From Bacteroidales bacterium (lineage in GTDB: Bacteria > Bacteroidota > Bacteroidia > Bacteroidales > JAADJA01), in assembly GCA_029933495.1 (NCBI GenBank), contig JAOZOC010000224.1, positions 1 through 5,938 on the forward strand: 5,938 nt of DNA. Reading direction: 5' to 3'. The notes under the pieces were generated by a model that was given only the letters and a program-made list of their open reading frames with translations, was not told the DNA's origin and ran no database searches. Every line of letters begins with the position of its first letter. Within the stretch, counting starts at the first letter, position 1. Below are positions 1-4,848 of the stretch, in pieces. The position numbers were made by a program, and so were the translations under genes.

Positions 1-61
1 CATTGATAAAACTACATAAAAAAGGTCTAAATTTATCCCTTTTTTCTATTAATAATGAATT

Positions 62-2638
62 ATGAAGCAAATAACTATTCTCCTTGTCGTGCTGAACCTG
101 ATCTTTAGTATTAATCTTTGGTCTCAGGATAGAAAAATAATTAAAGTTGCCTGTGTAGGAAACAGTATAACCTATGGTTCCGGAATAAATGATAATATCA
201 GAGATGCCTGGCCACCCCAACTTGGCAGAATGCTCGGTGACAGCTATGAAGTAAGGAACTTCGGATATTCGGGAAGGACGCTTTTACAAAAAGGCAATCA
301 CCCTTATATGCAGACGAAAATGTTTTACGATGCCATTAACTGGAATCCTGATATTGTAATTATTATGCTTGGAACGAATGACAGTAAATCACAAAACTGG
401 AAGTTTAAAGATGATTTTACGGCTGATTATAACAAAATTATTCTTTCATTTGATACATTGTCATCTCTCCCTGCTATTTACCTGGTTGCTGTAGTTCCTG
501 TATTTAAGGGTAGGATGAGAATAGACAGCCTTGTTGTCAGAAATGAGGTTAATCCGCTGATTAAAAAGGTTGCAGAAAAACATAATTTGCATTTGATAGA
601 CCTTTACACTCCGATGTTGGGAATGGGTGATTATTTTCCTGATGCCATCCACCCTGATGCTACCGCTTCCGGTAAAATGGCTAAAATCATTTATAAACAT
701 GTGACAGGGGAAAAGGGTGTTTTGATAAATCAGGTTTACCCCGGCAAAAAGTCGGTCTGGAAAGGTTTTGATAAATATAGTTTTGATTTTTATGGACGAC
801 CTGCCCATATAGTTGTTCCTGAAAAGCCTCTCGAAGGAAAGCCCTGGGTATGGCGGGCCCGGTTCCCGAACTGGCATACCGAAATGGACAGCATTCTTGT
901 GTCAGAGGGCTTTTACGTAGTTTTTATAAACACAAATGCAATGTTTGGAAGCCCCGGAGCAATGGCTGTCTGGGACAGGTTTTATAACTATCTGGTTAAA
1001 GTGCACGGTTTTAATCCGAAAGTCAGCCTTGAAGGAGTAAGTCGTGGCGGGCTTTATGTTTACAACTGGGCAAAAAGGCATCCTGACCTGGTGAACGCCA
1101 TATATACCGAAGCTCCGGTTTGTGATGTTAAAAGCTGGCCCGGAGGTTTTGGAGCCGGAAAGGGCAGTCCGGCAGACTGGGAAGTGATGAAAAAAGAGTA
1201 CGGTTTCTCAACTGACGAGGAGGCAAAAGCATTTAAGAATAATCCTGTTGATAATCTGGATTCGCTTGCAAAGACAAAGGTTCCTTTGTTGAATATGATC
1301 GGGCTGAATGACAGCGTTGTGCCGGTTGATGAAAATACAATGGTTTTGGTAAACAGGTACATCAGGCTGGGCGGAATAGCAACGATTGTGCCTTGTACTG
1401 ATGAAAAACAGCAGTTATGGGGACATCATTTTGAGATAGAAACTCCTCGTCTTGGTGCTGATTTTATTGAATACTATACAGAGTTGCCAAAATCGAAACT
1501 GAATTCTGAGGCTTATCATTTAATGAGAGGCGGCTTAAGGAATTCTTTGATCAAGTTTGAAAAGTTTAAAAAGGGAAGGGTAGCATTCCTCGGCGGCTCA
1601 ATCACATACAATCCCGGTTGGCGCGATAGTATCTGTGAATACTTACAAAGTCGCTTTCCCGAAACAAAATTTGATTTCATAACTGCCGGAATACCTTCGA
1701 TGGGATCCACCTGCGATGCTTTCCGTCTGGAAAGGGATATTCTGATGAACGGCCCTGTTGACCTTGTATTTGTCGAGGCGGCAGTGAATGACGGCGGAAA
1801 AGGGAGGACAAATGAAGAACAGATAAGGTCAATGGAAGGAATCGTCAGGCATGTCAGAAATGCTGACCCTTCAACTGATATTGTATTTATGTATTTTGTT
1901 GATCCGGGGAAAATGGAAACATACAGAAAGAACGAGGTGCCGCAGGTAATTCAAAATCATGACAAGGTGGCCAAATATTACAATATCCCGGCTCTTGACC
2001 TTGCAAAAGAGGTTACCGACAGGATTGATGCCGGAGAGTTTACCTGGAAAGATGATTTTAAGAACCTTCATCCTTCACCTTTCGGACAGGGAGTTTATGC
2101 ACATTCGATGATTGCTTTTCTTGGCGATGCCTGGAGCGGTTTTGTGGCTGATGATGATAAAGTTACAGATTACTCGTTGCCACCTGCCCTTGATCCGACT
2201 TGCTATGATAACGGAGTTTTGATTCCTGCGGTTTCAGTAAAGACAGTGAAAGGCTGGATAAAGGTTGATAACTGGATTCCGGAAGATTTGGCCTGGACGC
2301 GACATGATTACGTAAAAGTCCCGATGTTAATTGGAAAGTATCCCGGAAAAGCATTGAAATTCAGATTTAATGGTAATGCTGTGGGTATTGCTATGGCTGC
2401 CGGACCTGATGCCGGTATAGTCGAATTTAAAATTGACAATGGAGAATGGAAGAAACAAGACCTTTTTACAAAACACAGCACACGTTATCATCTTCCCTGG
2501 TATTATACACTTGCTGATGGCCTTCCTGATGATGAACACGTTTTGCAACTCCGGCTTACAAATGAAAATAATCCGAAAAGCATTGGAAATGTCTGCCGGA
2601 TAAGATACTTTTTTGTAAATGAAACGAATGTGCAATAA
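62..2638 (+). CDS. Secreted three-hydrolase esterase (SGNH - alpha/beta hydrolase - SGNH - beta-sandwich)
   Basis: An 858-residue exported protein, probably a carbohydrate esterase removing acyl groups from polysaccharide in the periplasm or outside the cell. Residues 1-21 form a signal peptide (Lys2, hydrophobic core, likely cut S21|Q22), which supports this ATG; no Shine-Dalgarno site is seen. Domain 1 (about 27-215) is SGNH: GNSIT with Ser35, Gly68/71, GTND with Asn106, and DAIH with Asp194 and His197, so all catalytic blocks are present. Domain 2 (about 235-470) is an alpha/beta hydrolase: GVSRGG with Ser327, likely acid Asp417, likely His455 or His456. Domain 3 (about 503-690) is a second SGNH: GGSIT with Ser513, VND with Asn576, and LHPSPFG with His670; the position three before the His is Lys667, not the usual Asp. 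Residues about 705-855 look like a beta-sandwich often found at the end of such esterases. The domain calls are firm; substrate and any operon partners upstream are unknown. Confidence 0.9.
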   Translation: MKQITILLVVLNLIFSINLWSQDRKIIKVACVGNSITYGSGINDNIRDAWPPQLGRMLGDSYEVRNFGYSGRTLLQKGNHPYMQTKMFYDAINWNPDIVIIMLGTNDSKSQNWKFKDDFTADYNKIILSFDTLSSLPAIYLVAVVPVFKGRMRIDSLVVRNEVNPLIKKVAEKHNLHLIDLYTPMLGMGDYFPDAIHPDATASGKMAKIIYKHVTGEKGVLINQVYPGKKSVWKGFDKYSFDFYGRPAHIVVPEKPLEGKPWVWRARFPNWHTEMDSILVSEGFYVVFINTNAMFGSPGAMAVWDRFYNYLVKVHGFNPKVSLEGVSRGGLYVYNWAKRHPDLVNAIYTEAPVCDVKSWPGGFGAGKGSPADWEVMKKEYGFSTDEEAKAFKNNPVDNLDSLAKTKVPLLNMIGLNDSVVPVDENTMVLVNRYIRLGGIATIVPCTDEKQQLWGHHFEIETPRLGADFIEYYTELPKSKLNSEAYHLMRGGLRNSLIKFEKFKKGRVAFLGGSITYNPGWRDSICEYLQSRFPETKFDFITAGIPSMGSTCDAFRLERDILMNGPVDLVFVEAAVNDGGKGRTNEEQIRSMEGIVRHVRNADPSTDIVFMYFVDPGKMETYRKNEVPQVIQNHDKVAKYYNIPALDLAKEVTDRIDAGEFTWKDDFKNLHPSPFGQGVYAHSMIAFLGDAWSGFVADDDKVTDYSLPPALDPTCYDNGVLIPAVSVKTVKGWIKVDNWIPEDLAWTRHDYVKVPMLIGKYPGKALKFRFNGNAVGIAMAAGPDAGIVEFKIDNGEWKKQDLFTKHSTRYHLPWYYTLADGLPDDEHVLQLRLTNENNPKSIGNVCRIRYFFVNETNVQ

Positions 2639-2646
2639 TATACTGA

Positions 2647-2677
2647 TACTGCTTTTAAATGTTCCAAATGAGCAGTA
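2647..2677. terminator. Weak hairpin between convergent genes
   Basis: TACTGCT (2647-2653) and AGCAGTA (2671-2677) are perfect 7-bp inverted arms around a 17-nt loop. The hairpin lies in the 72-bp gap between the convergent esterase and RES genes, where a shared terminator would be expected. No T-run follows the stem on either strand, so it is not a canonical intrinsic terminator. The rest of the gap (2639-2710) shows nothing else. Confidence 0.3.
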
Positions 2678-2710
2678 ATAAAATATGGCTATATGTTAGT
2701 GTAATCGGTA

Positions 2711-3178
2711 TTAATTTGATTTTCCTGTCAATCTTCTGTCTATTTTAACCAAAAATATTTCTGTAATTCTCACTTTTGAAAACTCCCTGTGAGCAGGATT
2801 AATCAGATAGTTATATTCTAATGGATTTACTGCGCTTGGAACCTGAAAAAGCAGGTGTTTATTTTCCGCTATCCATAGTTTACCAATCTCTTTTAATGAG
2901 TCAGGGCCGGGATGTATATTCCAGTTTTCAGGTATTTTGTCTGTGTCAAGAATATGACGGGAGATTCCTTCCTCAATAAAAATTTCTGCAATATACAAGT
3001 CGTCAGGCATCAGGTCAATGTTAGTATGAACCAATGTCTCTAAAATAGCGAGTGATGAGTTTGCCGCGGTATAAATAACCGGTAGCCCCTTTGGATTCCA
3101 TCTGCCTCCGGTTATTTTTGCTCCGGTTCCTGTTAAGTCGTTAATGTGATTTTACCTCGCAATTCGATAGACTTTCAT
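2711..3178 (-). pseudogene. RES-domain toxin (NAD+-consuming), interrupted by an in-frame TAA at codon 9
   Basis: Reading from the ATG at 3178-3176 gives MKVYRIAR, then TAA (3154-3152), then NHINDLTGTGAKITGGRWN and an open frame to the TAA at 2713-2711 (155 amino-acid positions counting the stop codon as one, a normal RES length). The two parts share one frame and the family's spacing from the YRI motif to the DL.G.G motif is kept, so this is a point nonsense change (GAA, AAA or CAA to TAA), not an indel. The RES hallmarks are all present: Arg26 in GGRWN, Tyr36, Glu47 in LAILE and Ser115 in VPS. RES toxins degrade NAD+ by phosphorolysis or hydrolysis. The start overlaps the antitoxin stop (ATGA), the usual RES-Xre coupling. 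No ATG, GTG or TTG follows the stop until TTG at codon 49 (3034), which would lose Arg26, Tyr36 and Glu47. It is probably inactive unless the stop is a sequence error or is read through. Confidence 0.88.
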
Positions 3179-3645
3179 GAGAATACTCCAAAATCAATTC
3201 TTAATAGTTCATCCATAACTAATTCTGATCCGAGACTTGTTTCAAGAAAATCAATCGGTTTTTTATTGCCAAGTGCAAGGTTTGGACTTTCCAGCCATTT
3301 GCCAAATCTGTCAGTGCTGCCAAATATTTCCTCTCCCTTATAAAACAGGCGTGCTAATTGCAAAAGTCTTTCAGATGAATTGATATCTAATTTTTTCCCC
3401 GGATCATTCCTTTGTAAAGTTCTTGTGGAAACATGAATCAGTTTTCCTAATTGCTTTTTTGTTAAGTTAGTATGCTTTAGAAAATAGTTAACCGATTTGG
3501 TTGCAATCCCTTCTTTTATTATATCAATATAATTGAATTGATAATTTGTACCGGTTGATGGCTGCTCTTTTATATTCAGCCATCGTGTAACTGTTTCTCT
3601 TTCTTTTACCGGGTTTATTGTTTCATCAGGTTCCATAAGCGACAT
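3175..3645 (-). CDS. Xre/MbcA/ParS-type antitoxin of a RES-Xre toxin-antitoxin module
   Basis: A 156-residue cytoplasmic antitoxin that, in this family, binds and blocks the RES toxin and represses its own operon. An Xre-like helix-turn-helix covers about residues 52-82 (LTKKQLGKLIHVSTRTLQR). The C-terminal toxin-binding domain (MbcA/ParS/Xre, formerly DUF2384) covers about 98-156, with the typical F.KWL..PN.ALG..KP.DFLET.LG pattern and a terminal DELLRIDFGVFS. Length and domain order are normal. It is the first gene of the leftward operon and its TGA overlaps the toxin ATG by the shared bases of ATGA. Two starts are possible: the ATG at 3645, only 7 nt beyond a strong -7 box, or Met4 at 3636. 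The first would give a leaderless or nearly leaderless mRNA. The reading frame is intact although the toxin frame is not. Confidence 0.93.
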   Translation of the reverse strand: MSLMEPDETINPVKERETVTRWLNIKEQPSTGTNYQFNYIDIIKEGIATKSVNYFLKHTNLTKKQLGKLIHVSTRTLQRNDPGKKLDINSSERLLQLARLFYKGEEIFGSTDRFGKWLESPNLALGNKKPIDFLETSLGSELVMDELLRIDFGVFS

Positions 3646-3667
3646 ATTTCTGCAAAGATAGCGACAT
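3638..3667 (-). repeat. 8-bp direct repeat flanking the antitoxin -7 box (possible operator)
   Basis: ATGTCGCT occurs on the minus strand at 3667-3660 and again at 3645-3638, with starts 22 bp apart (about two helical turns). The first copy ends the promoter spacer and overlaps the first base of the -7 box; the second begins with the antitoxin ATG. Xre antitoxins repress their own promoters, so these could be operator half-sites, but the link is inferred from position only. Confidence 0.4.
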
Positions 3668-3683
3668 TTGGCATTAAATCAAA
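3653..3683 (-). promoter_or_regulatory. Bacteroidota-type promoter of the RES-Xre operon
   Basis: On the minus strand TTTG (3683-3680), exactly 19 bp, then TATCTTTG (3660-3653) match the Bacteroidota primary sigma consensus TTTG-N19-TAnnTTTG perfectly. The -7 box ends 7 nt before the antitoxin ATG, so transcription should start within a few bases of that codon. Confidence 0.8.
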
Positions 3684-3709
3684 ATATTTTTGATAAAATT
3701 TATTTTTTT

Positions 3710-3740
3710 ATTGATTTATTCAGACAATATATTACTTTTG
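3710..3740 (+). promoter_or_regulatory. Bacteroidota-type promoter of the Nudix/winged-helix regulator
   Basis: ATTG (3710-3713, one mismatch to TTTG), 19 bp, then TACTTTTG (3733-3740, full match to TAnnTTTG). The -7 box ends 24 nt before the ATG at 3765. It lies back to back with the antitoxin promoter in a 119-bp divergent gap. Confidence 0.7.
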
Positions 3741-3761
3741 TTAGTGTTTAAAATACACTAA
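3741..3761. promoter_or_regulatory. 21-bp palindrome at the transcription start, candidate autoregulatory operator
   Basis: TTAGTGT (3741-3747), 7 bp, ACACTAA (3755-3761). Of ten mirrored pairs eight match, including all seven outer ones. It begins directly after the -7 box and ends three bases before the regulator ATG, so a bound protein would cover the start of transcription. NrtR-family regulators bind palindromes of about this size. A small leader hairpin is an alternative reading. Confidence 0.6.
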
Positions 3762-3764
3762 GTG

Positions 3765-4505
3765 ATGGCGCAGTTAATTCCTTATTTATCTGTTGATTGT
3801 GTGGTTTTTGGCTTTGATGCTGAAAGGCAGGAGTTGAATATTCTAGTCTATGAAAGGGAAATATTTAATGACAGATCAGGGAATTTGAACCTTAAATTTC
3901 CTGGAAGCATTGTGCCAATGGAAGATGATCTTGATGATTCTGCACAAAAGGTACTGTTTGAGCTTACCGGATTGAAAAATGTTTGTCTGAAACAATTCCA
4001 CGCTTTCGGAAATCCGGACAGAATAAAATTCGATGAAGAAAAAAAATGGGCCGAGCGACACTATGGTGTAAAAATTGACAGGGTTGTAACCATTGCATAT
4101 TATGCACTTATCAGGATCGATAAGCATAATCCGGAACAAAGTAGAATCAGGGATAAGTTAAAATGGATAACGCATGACAGGGCCGAAAATATGGCTTTTG
4201 ACCATTCTTTGATTTTGGAATATGCATTAGCTGCTTTGAAAAAGGATGTGTTGCTTAAAGATGTGAACGTTTTTGAATTACTTCCGCCTAAGTTTACCCT
4301 TGCGCAGTTACAATCATTGTATGAAGCGGTTATGGGGAAAAAAATGGATAAAAGGAATTTCAGGAAAAAGATTTCAAAGGCAAGTTATATAAAAGCTTTG
4401 GACGAAAAGCAACGGGGAGTGGCGCATAAACCGGCGTTGCTGTTTTATTTTGATAAGGATGACTTTGAAAGGTCGAAAGAGGATATAAATACGTTTTTTG
4501 TTTGA
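3765..4505 (+). CDS. NrtR/AraR-family regulator: degenerate Nudix sensor domain plus winged helix
   Basis: A 246-residue cytoplasmic transcription factor. Residues about 5-155 form a Nudix fold and about 168-235 a winged-helix DNA-binding domain with the family signature FTLAQLQSLYEAV...MDKRNFRKKI. The Nudix box (residues 47-70) is degenerate: Gly47 and Glu53 remain, but the REUxEE core reads QKVLFE, so catalysis is unlikely and the domain should act as a ligand sensor, as in NrtR (ADP-ribose) and Bacteroides AraR (arabinose). About 15 residues (around 87-103, rich in charged residues) lie between DRI and RVVTIAYYAL, where AraR-like proteins have a short loop, so the ligand may differ. The ATG at 3765 is chosen over the in-frame GTG at 3762 because family N-termini start close to the first beta strand. 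Target genes are unknown; the palindrome upstream suggests autoregulation. NrtR/AraR family membership is firm, the ligand is not. Confidence 0.88.
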   Translation: MAQLIPYLSVDCVVFGFDAERQELNILVYEREIFNDRSGNLNLKFPGSIVPMEDDLDDSAQKVLFELTGLKNVCLKQFHAFGNPDRIKFDEEKKWAERHYGVKIDRVVTIAYYALIRIDKHNPEQSRIRDKLKWITHDRAENMAFDHSLILEYALAALKKDVLLKDVNVFELLPPKFTLAQLQSLYEAVMGKKMDKRNFRKKISKASYIKALDEKQRGVAHKPALLFYFDKDDFERSKEDINTFFV

Positions 4506-4513
4506 AGATTTGA

Positions 4514-4556
4514 GTTATGCGTTAAAAGTTATGTGTTATGGGGTTATGCGTTATTA
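4514..4556. repeat. Degenerate GTTATGN heptad tandem repeat
   Basis: Six 7-bp units follow one another: GTTATGC, GTTAAAA, GTTATGT, GTTATGG, one extra G, GTTATGC, GTTATTA. The array starts 8 bp after the regulator stop. It has no coding sense and opens the repeat-rich gene-free stretch 4506-4848. Confidence 0.7.
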
Positions 4557-4569
4557 GTATTTTAATTTT

Positions 4570-4588
4570 CCCCGCAGAAAAAGCGGGG
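4570..4588. terminator. GC-rich hairpin, possible terminator of the regulator gene
   Basis: CCCCGC (4570-4575) and GCGGGG (4583-4588) form a perfect 6-bp GC stem around AGAAAAA, 65 bp after the regulator stop. It stands out in an A+T-rich gap. A T-run occurs on the plus strand only from 4600, about 11 bases after the stem, so canonical intrinsic termination is doubtful; it could also be part of a dispersed intergenic repeat. Confidence 0.4.
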
Positions 4589-4656
4589 CAGGCACTGTAT
4601 TTTTTGGCTAGAAATAACAAAACACAAATGATAAAAAACAAATAAATACCAATGTG

Positions 4657-4743
4657 GAAAATCGAAATCCAAAATAGGTTTGAGAATTTATATTTTACAA
4701 TTTGATATTTATTTGAAATTTGGATTTTGAAATTTGGATTTTC
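4657..4743. repeat. A+T-rich repeat with exact 14-bp tandem duplication and inverted copy
   Basis: GAAATTTGGATTTT is duplicated exactly at 4715-4728 and 4729-4742. An inverted, imperfect counterpart (GAAAATCGAAATCCAAAAT) sits at 4657-4675, so AAATCCAAA on the left can pair with TTTGGATTT on the right. This looks like a degenerate intergenic repeat of the kind that produces false low-complexity frames (Asn, Lys, Phe, Gln, Ile-rich) on the minus strand. No gene is supported here. Confidence 0.6.
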
Positions 4744-4766
4744 TGGTTTATCCAAGTCAGGTTATT

Positions 4767-4843
4767 GCTCATTGAAAAGTGAGTGTTAAACAGTTGTAAA
4801 TAAATAATACTCAATAAGCATTGAACAATGCTCAATTAAAAGT
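4767..4843. promoter_or_regulatory. Candidate control region of the AOR gene: palindrome and spaced direct repeat
   Basis: AGCATTG (4817-4823), AA, CAATGCT (4826-4832) is a perfect 7+7 inverted repeat ending 16 bp before the AOR ATG. GCTCATTGAAAAGT (4767-4780) and GCTCAATTAAAAGT (4830-4843) match at 12 of 14 bases and start 63 bp apart, close to six helical turns. The first copy overlaps a 6-bp stem capped by GAAA (4768-4783). No convincing TAnnTTTG promoter box is seen, so the regulator and the start of transcription are unknown. Confidence 0.4.
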
Positions 4844-4848
4844 AAAAT

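Noticed and set aside
1..61. Promoter or riboswitch in front of the esterase gene
   Set aside because: No TAnnTTTG box, stable hairpin or Shine-Dalgarno site could be made out in the 61 bases available; the promoter may lie further upstream.
461..877. Minus-strand open frames inside the esterase gene (here and at 1060-1362, 1516-1710, 1871-2071, 2163-2354, 2327-2635)
   Set aside because: All are antisense to the esterase frame, whose catalytic motifs are clear across its length.
2711..3034. RES toxin translated as a short form from the TTG at 3034
   Set aside because: This would drop codons 1-48, including Arg26, Tyr36 and Glu47 of the active site; the overlap ATG at 3178 fits the family start far better.
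3146..3343. 65-residue plus-strand open frame across the toxin-antitoxin junction
   Set aside because: It is antisense to the well-supported Xre and RES frames and shows no protein-family pattern.
4522..4755. 77-residue minus-strand open frame with a hydrophobic middle
   Set aside because: It is built from the A+T-rich repeats of the gap (Asn/Lys/Phe/Ile-rich, ISN/KYQI patterns), has no family resemblance and no promoter match.
4780..4800. Second copy of the Nudix regulator operator upstream of AOR (TGAGTGTTAAAC...)
   Set aside because: Only the left half resembles TTAGTGTTTAAA (about 12 of 21 bases overall) and the right half is not symmetric. A lone TTAGTGT at 2696-2702 is likewise only a half-site.
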